From NCBI RefSeq assembly GCF_000317125.1, contig NC_019695.1, forward strand, positions 1,166,336 through 1,230,335: a stretch of DNA of 64,000 nt. The letters run 5' to 3'. A model generated the notes under the pieces. It did no database searches and was not told the origin of the DNA. It saw nothing but the letters and a program-made list of their open reading frames with translations. The position numbers and the translations under genes are program-made. Below are positions 9,736 through 18,304 of the stretch, piece after piece; positions within the stretch are counted from its first letter, which is position 1; every line of letters begins with the position of its first letter. Source of the stretch: Chroococcidiopsis thermalis PCC 7203. Its GTDB lineage: Bacteria; Cyanobacteriota; Cyanobacteriia; Cyanobacteriales; Chroococcidiopsidaceae.

Positions 9736-10221
9736 ATGGATGCCATGAAAATGGACAAAATGAACATGGCAGAGCGTTATTGCGCTCTAGTTCTTGGAAT
9801 TACTTTTTTAATTCTCGGTATTGCTGGCTTTATTCCAGCTTTCGTTCACCTACCTGGAACCAACGCCTCATACGTTCCACCAGATGTTGCAACAGGAGCT
9901 TATTCTGCCGGATTTGGCTATTTATTTGGGGCATTTCCTACCAATTTCTTACACAATTTAGTCCATTGTGCTGTAGGAATTTTTGGGATTGCTTCCTATA
10001 CCAGTGCAAGTAGTGCGCGGGTATTTAACCGCTTTTTTGCCGTTTCCTACATCTTAATTGCTCTTTTAGGAGTCATTCCTGCGACCAACACAGTATTTGG
10101 GTTGATGCCAATTTTTGGTGGCAACGTTTTGCTGAACGGTTTAACAGCAGTTGCTGCTTTATATTACGGCATTATTTTACCTGCAAAAGTCAATGACGTT
10201 GGAGTAGCACGAAATATTTAG
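9736..10221 (+). CDS. DUF4383 family membrane protein
   Basis: 161 residues from the ATG at 9736, preferred to a TTG 30 bp upstream because GGGAGA precedes it. A Met/Lys-rich start (MDAMKMDKMNMAERY) leads into four predicted membrane helices, with the family-like YLFGAFPTNFLHNLVHCAVG block and a closing helix around GGNVLLNGLTAVAALYYGI. Function of the family is unknown. A strong terminator follows at 10282. Confidence 0.75.
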   Translation: MDAMKMDKMNMAERYCALVLGITFLILGIAGFIPAFVHLPGTNASYVPPDVATGAYSAGFGYLFGAFPTNFLHNLVHCAVGIFGIASYTSASSARVFNRFFAVSYILIALLGVIPATNTVFGLMPIFGGNVLLNGLTAVAALYYGIILPAKVNDVGVARNI

Positions 10222-10244
10222 TAGAGACACAAAATTTTGTATTT

Positions 10245-11537
10245 CTACAATTGCGATTCAAAAAAGAGAACAATTTTAGCTAACGCCCTTTGCGATAAAG
10301 GGCGTTTTTTCCATTCCCTGAAACTGACTTGTTTGGATTTAGCAAATCCTTGTAAAAATATTTTTTCAACGTGCTTGACTAAGCGAATATCAGAAGTAGA
10401 AATATCTAACTCGTCATTATGAAAAAAACTACGCGGGTCGAAATTAGCACTGCCAGTACTGAGCCAACAACTATCTAATAACAATGCCTTAGCGTGCATC
10501 ATACTGGGTTGATATTCATAAATTTCTATGCCCGCAGCGAGTAGGTCGCGATATTGTTCGCAGGAAGCAAAATAGACAAATCTTTTGTCTGAGCGAATTC
10601 CATTCGTGAATATTTTGACATCAACCCCCCGTTTTCTGGCATCAACTAGCGCAATGCGGATATTTTTATCGGCAAGAAAATAGGGGCTAGCAATCCAAAC
10701 CTGCTGTCTGGCAGCATGAATGCTAACTTGAAATAAAGCTTTAACTGATGCAGAACGATAGGAAGGATCGTCGCCTGCGGTGACGAGAATTGTCGGGTTG
10801 CTCGACGCTCCCAGATGGGAAACTGTAGTCGATAAGTCAGCAGTACCATGCACGTAAGTCCAGTGTTGCATGAACATACCTTCTAACACAGCGACAACTT
10901 CGCCTTCTAGCCGCGTTTCAAAGTCGTACCAAGGATGAGTCCCGCGAATATTATCTCTGCCATCCCAATAGTCGGAGACACCTGCACCACCAATTAAAGC
11001 AAATTCGCCATCAATAATTAATAGCTTGCGGTGACTGCGGGCAAAATAATCAATGGGCGATCGCCAGTTAAAATCATTGAAGAACCTGACTTCGACTCCA
11101 GCAGCTTTCAGTCGTCTCCAGTAACGCTGCGGTAAAGTTTTGACCCCATACTTATCGACAATGACTTGTACATTAACACCTGCCTGCGCTTTTTCGGCGA
11201 TCGCGGCGGCGAAATCGTTCGCCCTGTACCCGGGAGTCATGAAAAATGTCTCGAAATGAATCGTATGTTTGGCGCTACGGACGGCTTCTAGTCGTGCAGC
11301 ATTGATTTCTTCTGCTTCCAGCCAAAAATCTGTCGAACGCCCGCTGGTAATGACAGAGTTAGATAAGCTAGCTAGGGCGAGGGAAAAGCGTGCATCTTGA
11401 GGCGCGGGAACATTTTTGACTTTGTACTCAATGCGATCGCGAAATGTGCCTCGAAAATATAGAATTACGAAGACACCGATAATGGCGGTTAAACAGCCAC
11501 CACCAATCCACCATAATAGCGGGAAAAGTTGGGTCAT
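10245..11537 (-). CDS. Phospholipase D / cardiolipin synthase-like protein
   Basis: 430 residues. An N-terminal hydrophobic anchor (LLWWIGGGCLTAIIGVFVILYF) is followed by two PLD catalytic motifs: HRKLLIIDGEFALIGG (with SDYWDGRD downstream) and HAKALLLDSCWLSTGSANFD. Two HKD motifs form one active site that transfers phosphatidyl groups, so cardiolipin synthesis or another phosphatidyl transfer at the membrane is likely. The start codon ATGACC lies at the end of a run of ATGACCA heptamers. Its last ~25 codons overlap the terminator of the convergent gene. Confidence 0.85.
   Translation of the reverse strand: MTQLFPLLWWIGGGCLTAIIGVFVILYFRGTFRDRIEYKVKNVPAPQDARFSLALASLSNSVITSGRSTDFWLEAEEINAARLEAVRSAKHTIHFETFFMTPGYRANDFAAAIAEKAQAGVNVQVIVDKYGVKTLPQRYWRRLKAAGVEVRFFNDFNWRSPIDYFARSHRKLLIIDGEFALIGGAGVSDYWDGRDNIRGTHPWYDFETRLEGEVVAVLEGMFMQHWTYVHGTADLSTTVSHLGASSNPTILVTAGDDPSYRSASVKALFQVSIHAARQQVWIASPYFLADKNIRIALVDARKRGVDVKIFTNGIRSDKRFVYFASCEQYRDLLAAGIEIYEYQPSMMHAKALLLDSCWLSTGSANFDPRSFFHNDELDISTSDIRLVKHVEKIFLQGFAKSKQVSFREWKKRPLSQRALAKIVLFFESQL
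10282..10310 (+). terminator. Rho-independent terminator inside the convergent neighbour's coding end
   Basis: Perfect 10-bp stem AACGCCCTTT (10282-10291) / AAAGGGCGTT (10297-10306), loop GCGAT, followed by a T run to 10310. It is oriented for the DUF4383 gene, but its bases also encode residues near the C-terminus (RPLSQRALAK) of the PLD-family protein on the other strand. Confidence 0.85.
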
Positions 11538-11661
11538 TGGTCATTGGTCATTGGTCATTTGTTGTGGATAAACGCAATCCTAATCGAGTATAAAAAAATG
11601 CTATCAGACTTAGCCTGGTAGCAATGAAGATTATCTAGCTGTATCTGATTTGAGCGATCGC

Positions 11662-12213
11662 TTATTCCGCATTCTTGGGCGGTTCTGTGATGTTGGAACT
11701 CAACTCTTCCATACCTTTGACTACGAAATTAGCCATTTGCTCTTGTCCCATAGATTTGAGGGAATTGAAGACTTGCATCGCTTCCGCCGAGGGGCTGTAG
11801 TCGCTGGGAATGGCAACAATTCCACTACCTAATTTTTGCGCCAAAAGATACCAAACTGCTAACTTAGATTCAGGATTCAATTTCCCATATTCCCCTATAG
11901 GAACTTCTGATTTACCTTGGAGCAATTCAGGCAGTGCCTTAGCAGGATTAGGATCGAGCATAGTTTCGTTTTGGTCTGTTTTGTTGGCTGGCAACAAATC
12001 GCGTAGAGCATTTATTTGCTCCTCAGAAGACATTTTCTGTACGCTTCCGACGATGCTTTGAACATCACTAGAGCTTGTTGGTAAACTATCTGCTGGGATC
12101 GAACCAGAAATTTCTTTGTAGATTAAAGCCATTACTCCTAGCTGATCGTCGATATCTAAGCTCGTAAATTGTTTTGCTAGTGGCTTGAGATCGTTAACAT
12201 TTGTAGATGCCAT
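11662..12213 (-). CDS. Helical carotenoid protein (OCP N-terminal-domain homologue), divergent copy
   Basis: 183 residues, all alpha-helical, matching the carotenoid-binding N-terminal domain of orange carotenoid protein. Recognisable blocks are LDIDDQLGVMALIYKEI (Tyr32, equivalent to OCP Tyr44), SSEEQINALRDLL and SKLAVWYLLAQKLG (Trp121, equivalent to Trp110). There is no C-terminal regulatory domain, so it is a stand-alone helical carotenoid protein (HCP) that should bind one ketocarotenoid, for singlet-oxygen quenching or phycobilisome quenching. It carries about 20 extra residues (78-108) relative to its neighbour. The Asn/Glu/Pro-rich tail is variable. Confidence 0.88.
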   Translation of the reverse strand: MASTNVNDLKPLAKQFTSLDIDDQLGVMALIYKEISGSIPADSLPTSSSDVQSIVGSVQKMSSEEQINALRDLLPANKTDQNETMLDPNPAKALPELLQGKSEVPIGEYGKLNPESKLAVWYLLAQKLGSGIVAIPSDYSPSAEAMQVFNSLKSMGQEQMANFVVKGMEELSSNITEPPKNAE

Positions 12214-12294
12214 GTTTACCTCTTTGCTGTTATTTTTGATTTGTAATTTCGTTCCAGAATCTTTTGAGGCGCGAAATTTCGCGCCCCCTTATCT

Positions 12295-12786
12295 CTATAC
12301 TTCTGCACCTTGCTTAGGTTCAGCGCCCATCGGCGATACATAGTCGCGGAATAGAGTAATTTGTTGCTCGAAATCTATCCCTTCGAGCTGGTTTAATATC
12401 TCTTTTGATTCACTGGAAAGCTCGTAGTTTGGAGGCATGGGACTGATAACGTTGCTGTCCATTCCTTGAGCTAGACGATACCAAAATAGTAGTTTAGTAG
12501 TATCGCTCATCGAACCATACATCCGCGTGTACTCGTTATCAGCCTTATTAATTAAGTCCCGTTGAAATTGTAGTTGTTCTTCGTGAGACTTTTCTTTAAT
12601 TTGGTTAAATAAACCTTCAGCTACATCCGCAGATGCAGTACTAGCTCCTGGGGCGGCTGGGGTGATAGAATCACCCATTTTCTTGTAAATGAAGTAGAAC
12701 AAAGCTAATTGATCGTCTACATTTAATTTTTGAATTGAAGCAACAAGTTGACTGAGATTCTGGTCGTTGCTTTGAGTAAATGTCAT
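12295..12786 (-). CDS. Helical carotenoid protein (OCP N-terminal-domain homologue)
   Basis: 163 residues and closer to canonical OCP N-domain than its neighbour: VDDQLALFYFIYKKMGDSITPAAPGA, SHEEQLQFQRDLI, KLLFWYRLAQGMD and GIDFEQQITLFRDYV. Tyr34 and Trp102 match the carotenoid-ring contacts of OCP (Tyr44, Trp110). It is a single-domain HCP; quencher and singlet-oxygen-scavenger roles are both known in the family and I cannot choose the clade. Only 81 bp separate it from the downstream HCP gene on the same strand, so they probably form an operon. The AAGGAGTTAAT before the ATG is a good ribosome binding site. Confidence 0.93.
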   Translation of the reverse strand: MTFTQSNDQNLSQLVASIQKLNVDDQLALFYFIYKKMGDSITPAAPGASTASADVAEGLFNQIKEKSHEEQLQFQRDLINKADNEYTRMYGSMSDTTKLLFWYRLAQGMDSNVISPMPPNYELSSESKEILNQLEGIDFEQQITLFRDYVSPMGAEPKQGAEV

Positions 12787-13198
12787 ATTAACTCCTTCTA
12801 AACTTCTTCGGCTAAACTTATCTTTGCTGTTAGCAGATTATGACTAACCTTTTGCACAGTAACAAAGATTTTTAACTTGCTTAAACCTACTGAAGATAGA
12901 AGTAGAAAACCTGACTACAGGCAGAGGAAAAATCAAATCTATCGAGACTTAGGCAATCGATCTCTTCCCAACTCTTTTTTGAAGGCAGGATGATTTTATA
13001 CAAGAGAGGACAAAATCTAATACTTCTCGGTTAGATTACATAGCCCTTGGAGATCCCCCCAACCCCCCTTGTTAAGGGGGGCTAGGGGGGATCGAATTTT
13101 AACCGAGAAGTGTTGGGACAAAACCCCCTTTTTAAAGGGGCTGGGAGATCGGCAAGATCTTGTCATTCCTAACCGAGATCTATCTTGGATTTGCCCTA
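12787..13198. other. Intergenic region with a large C/G palindromic repeat
   Basis: 412 bp between the carotenoid oxygenase and the HCP pair. It contains nested inverted repeats of the GATCCCCCC...CCCCTT/AAGGGGGG...GGGGATC family (about 13050-13146). The rest should include the HCP promoter. No gene seen. Confidence 0.6.
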
Positions 13199-14593
13199 CT
13201 ATACGGAAGCATCCAACTGCTGTTGAGATACCCAAGTTCCGTGAAAGCCATAAGGTACGCGCTGAGGAATTAATACCCGCGCCACAGGATCGCTACTCAA
13301 ATCTCGGGCATTTAGCACCAATAATTCAGAAGTTCCTGCATCAGTATCGTAGACGTAGGTAACTAACCACCCATCATCCTCTATAGTCGCATCAGGACGA
13401 GGAACAAACACAGCCTCACCACCGTAACGTCCTTTACCGTACTCGTAGGTTTGAGAATAACCTGCTTGAAGGTCGTATTTGATCGAACCGTCAAACAAAG
13501 GTAGAGGTGTAGGAGCCATTTTTCCTACATAACCATAGCGGGTTTTGCGCCCTAACAAATTTTCGTTAACGCGGGGAAACTCTCCTGATACGTCATCTAG
13601 CATTTCCTCCCGCGCGGTTCCGGTGCTAAGATTGAACCGCCAACTATGCAAACGGGGAATATCGCCATCAGGATCGCGCTGTTCTGGCTGCGTCACAAAG
13701 ACATTAGTAGAACTCATGCGACAGGCAATTAGCACTACTTCGTCTCCCTCCTCGTAAGCATTGAGGGTATGGAAGACATAGCAGGAAGGAGATTCAAACC
13801 AACGAATACTGTCACTGTCGCCATGACGGGGGAGAATACCAAAACGGCTGGGGCGATCGCGTTCAAACATTAACCCAAGTTCGCCACGCTGCATCCGTGC
13901 GGGGTTAAAAGTCATCGGCAGATCCATAAATATCGTGTAATTGGCAGTGATGGCAAAGTCGTGCATCATCACCCCCATCGGCAATTCTATCGGTATCGTG
14001 CGCAATAACTCGCCTTGTGGAGAAACAATACTGTATTTGACAAACGGCGGAGCAAACGAGTAACCAAAAAACATCATCTCGCCCGTCACTGGATCGACTT
14101 TAGGATGGGCAGTAAAAGCAGAAGCTAACTTACCGTTATAGGTATACTCGCCCTTCGTCTCTAACTGGGAAACCTCGATCGCGTGGGGCGCACCTCCTTC
14201 CCAAGTGGCTAGAAGTTGCCCTGCGTGCCATACCAAGGCAGTATTCGCAGCGTTCTTGTAGCCGTTGCTGTCAGGTTGAGGTGGTTCCAATAAGCCACTC
14301 CACACGGCTTTACCTGCTTTTTGCTCAATTTCAAAGCCTCGCGTTCTGACGTAGCGGTTGCGATAGCTAGCTTTGCCATGACGAATTTCGACTCCGTGCA
14401 ACATCCCATCTCCATCAAACCAGTGATACTGTCCGATGGGTGTCCACTGAGGATTGGGACCATTGCGCACGAACATCCCTGATAAATCGGTAGGGAGTTC
14501 GCCAATCACCTTAAGCGGATCGGAAGTCATCTCTTCACGCACGGGCGCAAAGTTACCCTCAAGAAAGGGATTAACTGCTGTTGTTGTTTCCAT
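13199..14593 (-). CDS. Carotenoid oxygenase (apocarotenoid/carotenoid cleavage dioxygenase family)
   Basis: 464 residues from METTTAVNPFLEGNFAPV; an ATG 36 bp upstream is possible but adds an unconserved stretch. Family blocks include FVRNGPNPQW, HWFDGDGMLHGV, a TAHPKVDPVTGEM block, MMHDFAITANYTIFMDLP and the final PYGFHGTW. The histidines in these segments should form the four-His iron centre of this beta-propeller family. It cleaves conjugated double bases of carotenoids or apocarotenals. It shares strand with the downstream HCP genes, so it could process or regulate the pigments they bind; that is inference. Confidence 0.92.
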   Translation of the reverse strand: METTTAVNPFLEGNFAPVREEMTSDPLKVIGELPTDLSGMFVRNGPNPQWTPIGQYHWFDGDGMLHGVEIRHGKASYRNRYVRTRGFEIEQKAGKAVWSGLLEPPQPDSNGYKNAANTALVWHAGQLLATWEGGAPHAIEVSQLETKGEYTYNGKLASAFTAHPKVDPVTGEMMFFGYSFAPPFVKYSIVSPQGELLRTIPIELPMGVMMHDFAITANYTIFMDLPMTFNPARMQRGELGLMFERDRPSRFGILPRHGDSDSIRWFESPSCYVFHTLNAYEEGDEVVLIACRMSSTNVFVTQPEQRDPDGDIPRLHSWRFNLSTGTAREEMLDDVSGEFPRVNENLLGRKTRYGYVGKMAPTPLPLFDGSIKYDLQAGYSQTYEYGKGRYGGEAVFVPRPDATIEDDGWLVTYVYDTDAGTSELLVLNARDLSSDPVARVLIPQRVPYGFHGTWVSQQQLDASV

Positions 14594-14665
14594 TCTGTCT
14601 GTTCTATCTGGCGATCGCACTTTTTTCAATATAGGCGCGATCGCGGCGATCGGCTATGCGAGCAA

Positions 14666-15187
14666 TTACTTCAAGTCTAATAATCCCTGTTCTTTGAGCT
14701 TAGGATTAAACCGTAATTGCATTTGCAAACCGCGAGTTTGTAATTGGGATGAAATTTCTGCTTCAACTCGTCTTGCCGCAGTTTTTAAAATTTTTATTTG
14801 AGCCAATTCATCACCATCTGCTAAACTTTTTTGTTCTTCAGGTGTCAGCGATAATTTAGCATCAATTGGTTGAGTCCATATAGTTTCATCAGCACCATTT
14901 CCAGGGGGAACCGATCCATTTTCCTCAATCCACTCCTGGCGAATATTTTCCAAGACTGACCGACTGGGACGGTCGATGGTTTGTATTTTCAGCCAATAAC
15001 ACTTTTGCGGTTGGCGGACGAAATGCTGTTGCAAACTGAGATAAACATCGCGAGAATACCCGATATATTGCAGTACCTTGTCCGAGTCAAAAATTGCATA
15101 GACTCCTACTTTACCTTGGTACTGTGCTGGTAATTGACCGTCTGTATCAATATATGGAATTGCTGCTAAATCTGTGAGAGGGGTCAT
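14666..15187 (-). CDS. GIY-YIG nuclease superfamily protein
   Basis: 173 residues. The N-terminal block GVYAIFDSDKVLQYIGYSRDV (about 28-48) carries the GIY/YIG core of this nuclease fold. A helical C-terminal half follows with no recognised domain. Cyanobacteria have many stand-alone GIY-YIG proteins of unknown role. The start ATGACC lies beside AATTGGT heptamers (15188-15222). The integrative element begins about 330 bp upstream. Confidence 0.75.
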   Translation of the reverse strand: MTPLTDLAAIPYIDTDGQLPAQYQGKVGVYAIFDSDKVLQYIGYSRDVYLSLQQHFVRQPQKCYWLKIQTIDRPSRSVLENIRQEWIEENGSVPPGNGADETIWTQPIDAKLSLTPEEQKSLADGDELAQIKILKTAARRVEAEISSQLQTRGLQMQLRFNPKLKEQGLLDLK

Positions 15188-15516
15188 TGATAATTGGTAA
15201 TTGGTAATTGGTAATTGGTAATAGCTCCCCTGCCCCTCTACCCCTCTACTGAAGTACCTCCACCTAGAATTACTATCTCATATTTTTACCTAGTGTTACT
15301 ATGCTTTTTAAGACTGCACTAAAAAGAAGCTAGTGCGTTGGCGGGGTTTCCCCGCTTATAGCATCTGGCGTTGCATACGCCATATCCCACGGCTGGCAGA
15401 GCGATCGTCTATTTGCGTCGATCGTCTTTTAACCTCAAGTAACCCAAACTTAAAAAATAGTACTAGCGTCCTAGTAGACTGAACCTATAGAACGCTTTTG
15501 TGAGCTGGACTCCTTA
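15188..15516. other. Intergenic region with heptamers and a dispersed palindrome
   Basis: AATTGGT heptamers (15188-15222), a CCCCTCTAC duplication, and a palindrome-bearing repeat (about 15330-15384, GTGCGTTGGCGGGG/CCCCGC then AGCATCTGGCG). The latter recurs in variant form at about 25949-25990. No gene seen. The left boundary of the tRNA-Cys element follows at 15517. Confidence 0.6.
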
Positions 15517-15561
15517 AGGCGACACCCGGATTTGAACCGGGGGATAAAGGTTTTGCAGACC
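15517..15561. repeat. attL: displaced 3' half of tRNA-Cys
   Basis: 45 bp identical to 23517-23561. It contains the T-arm, acceptor 3' strand and anticodon region of tRNA-Cys in the same orientation, but the 5' half is absent and the adjoining bases (CGATAGGG) do not fit a tRNA. It is therefore a non-functional att copy at the distal end of the element. Confidence 0.9.
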
Positions 15562-15667
15562 GATAGGGGATGAACTAAAAGTATTGATTAGCAAGGCTCT
15601 TACAGGCTCTTGTTTAAATCTTGCCTAATTTTTGACCTAAAATCGCTGCTTGATACAGCGACAAACT

Positions 15668-16297
15668 TCACTTTTGTTCTCTGTCACCAAGTTGATCTTG
15701 GAAAGCCTGGTCAAGTTGAATTCTAAATTTAACTAGCAGTGCCCAAAGTCTATCCAGATATTCTTCACAGGCAGAGAGCACCTTCTTATAACCAGCTTTA
15801 CCTGTACCAGTTGGATATCCTTTAAACATCCATACAAACTGCTCCTGATAATGCCCATGAGAGCTATAAATCCTGTGAGCACAATCCCAGTCGCGCTCTA
15901 AAATCTCGTCAATATACTTAAAAAATGGCTCATTGCTTCCAATTGTTATGCTTGCAATAGCACGTACCATCCAAGCAGGCTTCTCTCCTGGCTTTTGCGG
16001 CATTCCATTCATATAGAATAACGATAATTGGAGGTAACTCTCTTTTTCGGTTTGGTTTCGGGCATCAATAAAGAATTGACAAACCTTATCAGAAAGTAGT
16101 TCCCTCTGCAGTTGCCGATATAAATCTGTCTTGCCCTGGCTTGCTGCCTGTTTCTGTAGGTGAAACGTTACACTACGCGCACTAGAAAGGAATGCACTGA
16201 GGTAAAACAAGAAAATTTTAGGATGCTTTACATGCACCTTAAGCTGTGACAGAAAATAATCAGCTTCGTCATATTTTAGCTTTAGGGATGACCACAC
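15668..16297 (-). CDS. Unknown protein at the attL end of the element
   Basis: 209 residues, rich in aromatic and charged residues (KHPKIFLFYLSAFLSSARSV near the N-terminus, YSSHGHYQEQFVWMFKGYP later). It has no signal peptide and no clear membrane helix. I recognise no domain. It faces the opposite way to the replication gene and lies alone between attL and the iteron array, the usual place for accessory cargo. A defence or regulatory role is possible but not shown. Confidence 0.6.
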   Translation of the reverse strand: MWSSLKLKYDEADYFLSQLKVHVKHPKIFLFYLSAFLSSARSVTFHLQKQAASQGKTDLYRQLQRELLSDKVCQFFIDARNQTEKESYLQLSLFYMNGMPQKPGEKPAWMVRAIASITIGSNEPFFKYIDEILERDWDCAHRIYSSHGHYQEQFVWMFKGYPTGTGKAGYKKVLSACEEYLDRLWALLVKFRIQLDQAFQDQLGDREQK

Positions 16298-16386
16298 ATT
16301 AGATAGACTAATCTCGTTTTATCCTCACAGCGTAACCTGTATGTAATTTTTTCTAATTACTTATCATAAAGTTTTGGAAGGTAACA

Positions 16387-16510
16387 GGTCGTCAGGGTCG
16401 TCAGATTTCGTCAAAACCCTTATATAAGTTGAGTCACAGGTCGTCAGATAGGTCGTCAGATAGGTCGTCAGATGGGTCGTCAGATAGGTCGTCAGATAGG
16501 TCGTCAGAAA
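16387..16510 (+). repeat. Iteron-like array of 12-bp GGTCGTCAGATA units
   Basis: Two GGTCGTCAG 9-mers (16387-16395, 16396-16404), an AT-rich gap of 34 bp, then six head-to-tail 12-bp units (16439-16510): four GGTCGTCAGATA, one ending ATG and one ending AAA. Direct repeats of helix-turn length beside an AT-rich stretch look like a replication origin or a multi-site operator. The reverse complement of the same 9-mer recurs inside the replication gene at 21018-21095. Confidence 0.85.
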
Positions 16511-16597
16511 TTTATTCTCCAGGACGGGTTGAGGAGCCGTGGGAATGAGCGCGTATATGCTTGACTTAGCAACTATGCAAAAAAGCTATAACTCGCT

Positions 16598-17302
16598 ATG
16601 TCTAAAAAAATCATCCTCAAGGGAACGACCGAAAACCTCAAGCCAGCGATCACCCTGATTCTAGGAATACATCAAATGCTAGAAGGTTTGGATCTTGGCG
16701 CTGGTGGCGACCGCGACAGCGAAGCCCATCCCGATCGGCGGTTCCGACCCCAAATTAGACTGCATTTCTTGCAAGACACGGATTTTAACAAGGGATCTAA
16801 CGCTCCAGGCTATCACGGCGAGCGTAGAGTACCAGGGCGGCTTACCTGGCGCTTGATGAACGAAACCAGCGAGACAATTACTCTGGGCGAGCTGACTCGC
16901 ATCGGACAGCAGATCAAGCAGATCTTTGGTGCTAACAACGGCTATGTCTGGCAAAAAGGTAAAGAATTGTATACTTACGCCGACTGGGACAGGGGATATC
17001 AAATGCAAATTCTCGCTCGCAGTGCCAGCCAAGCGCAAGATTTAGTTACCAAAATCTTGAGCCTGCAAGGGCATACACCAACCTGGAAGTACATGACCAA
17101 GGGCGAAAACCTCGATCGGGCATCGCGCTATCCCGAAACGCCTGTAACTAAAACGATCTTGGGTAAAAGCGTGACCATGCCCAAGACGCGCCCCAACGTC
17201 GAAGTACGCTTCACTTACGCCGATGCAAGAATACACAAGCTTCTGGAGCCAGTTGTCATTTACGATCAAACGAACAAGAAAGTCGGCGCGTTGGTACGGT
17301 GA
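16598..17302 (+). CDS. Unknown element protein downstream of the iterons
   Basis: 234 residues, starting MSKKIILKGTTENLKPAITL, with a basic, soluble composition and several aromatic patches (TWRLMNETSETITLGEL, YVWQKGKELYTYADWDRGYQMQIL). No domain recognised. Its start is 87 bp after the last iteron and a strong terminator follows at 17308, so it is a single-gene transcription unit. Position suggests a replication or partition accessory, or an iteron-binding protein, but this is inference. Confidence 0.65.
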   Translation: MSKKIILKGTTENLKPAITLILGIHQMLEGLDLGAGGDRDSEAHPDRRFRPQIRLHFLQDTDFNKGSNAPGYHGERRVPGRLTWRLMNETSETITLGELTRIGQQIKQIFGANNGYVWQKGKELYTYADWDRGYQMQILARSASQAQDLVTKILSLQGHTPTWKYMTKGENLDRASRYPETPVTKTILGKSVTMPKTRPNVEVRFTYADARIHKLLEPVVIYDQTNKKVGALVR

Positions 17303-17307
17303 GAAGG

Positions 17308-17348
17308 AAAAATATTACAAAAAGGTTTAAGCGTTTTGTAATATTTTT
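17308..17348 (+). terminator. Rho-independent terminator
   Basis: Perfect 15-bp inverted repeat AAAAATATTACAAAA (17308-17322) / TTTTGTAATATTTTT (17334-17348) with an 11-base loop. It ends in a T run and begins six bases after the stop of the upstream gene. The A/T symmetry could let it act on both strands. Confidence 0.8.
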
Positions 17349-17481
17349 TCGCTAGATTCCTACTCCAAACTACGCTTCATTCCCAAGTACGCTGAGAAAC
17401 ACTTGAGGCAGTCACTAAGACAGCCCAAATGTCTTCTAGAGCTAGTTAAAGTATAGAAACATCAATTTCCGCTATCAATAC

Positions 17482-17511
17482 AAAAAAAAGCCCATCTTGC
17501 AAGAAGATGGG
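17482..17511 (-). terminator. Minus-strand terminator without an obvious gene
   Basis: Stem CCCATCTT (17491-17498) / AAGATGGG (17504-17511), loop GCAAG, with eight A on the plus strand (17482-17489). Read on the minus strand this is an ideal hairpin followed by eight T. No minus-strand gene lies immediately to the right, so it would end an antisense or unannotated small RNA. Confidence 0.75.
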
Positions 17512-17569
17512 ACAAAATCTTGTTGGGCTGTCTCCGCTCAACAAAATAACTACAAACTCACCCTATCCT

Positions 17570-18304
17570 ATGAGCAAAGATTCTGTGATAACTACTCTCA
17601 TTTATCTGATAGCAGAATTGCCACCTCAACCCGCTGTTAAGCTAAATGATGATGAACAAACACTTTTTCTAATTCACCAATTTCGCTGTAAAACTTTGTC
17701 TCTATTTTTGCGGTGGATTCGGTTAGGGGAGCCACAATCTGAATTACTCTTGCTTCCAGAGATGCAGGCTTATGAGCCATTTGCCAGATTTATAAACTCT
17801 CTTTTGACGCTGGCAATACAAGTGCATCCTAGATCGGATGATGGCTTAATCCGTTCTTTTGGTTCACCAGTATTGTTATGGTATGCCTGTATTAGTCTCA
17901 TCATCCGAGACAGCTTTGTGCAAGCCTTAACGGGCTATCCACAATTCAGGTTTAAGAAAGAAGCAATTAACAACGCTCGGAATTGCTTAAAGGTTCTTTA
18001 CGAGCTAGAGCCTTTTCGTAAACTGGAGCCTTCCAAGCGAAGAACAACACCTATATTATCTGCTGATGTAGCAAAACACCCTGGTGGCGAATTGACTTCA
18101 TGGTTGCTTCTGCAAGCGGGTAAAATTGCTGCCACCGACACTGATTTTCAAAAAGACTATTACTACCCCTGCTTGCGAGCACTTAAAAAAATTATAAGTA
18201 CAGCAAATGAAAGCGAGAATTTTCAGATGAATTGGATTGACTTAGATCGTCAGCTTGCTTCGACTAAGCAATCCAAAAAGCGAAAGCTGCCTGTAAAAAA
18301 TTGA
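17570..18304 (+). CDS. Unknown element protein
   Basis: 244 residues from MSKDSVITTLIYLIAELPP. An ATG at 17507 in the same frame is possible, but it lies in the minus-strand terminator hairpin, so 17570 is preferred. The protein is largely helical with a long hydrophobic-aromatic middle (SPVLLWYACISLIIRDSFVQ) and a basic tail (KQSKKRKLPVKN). No domain recognised and no signal peptide. It lies between two other unknown genes and the replication gene, as cargo or accessory. Confidence 0.6.
   Translation: MSKDSVITTLIYLIAELPPQPAVKLNDDEQTLFLIHQFRCKTLSLFLRWIRLGEPQSELLLLPEMQAYEPFARFINSLLTLAIQVHPRSDDGLIRSFGSPVLLWYACISLIIRDSFVQALTGYPQFRFKKEAINNARNCLKVLYELEPFRKLEPSKRRTTPILSADVAKHPGGELTSWLLLQAGKIAATDTDFQKDYYYPCLRALKKIISTANESENFQMNWIDLDRQLASTKQSKKRKLPVKN

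Noticed and set aside
15517-15561. A second tRNA-Cys gene
   Set aside because: Only the 3' half is present; the sequence beyond 15561 cannot form the 5' half, so it is an att copy.
16439-16510. CRISPR array
   Set aside because: The 12-bp units are directly adjacent with no spacers.
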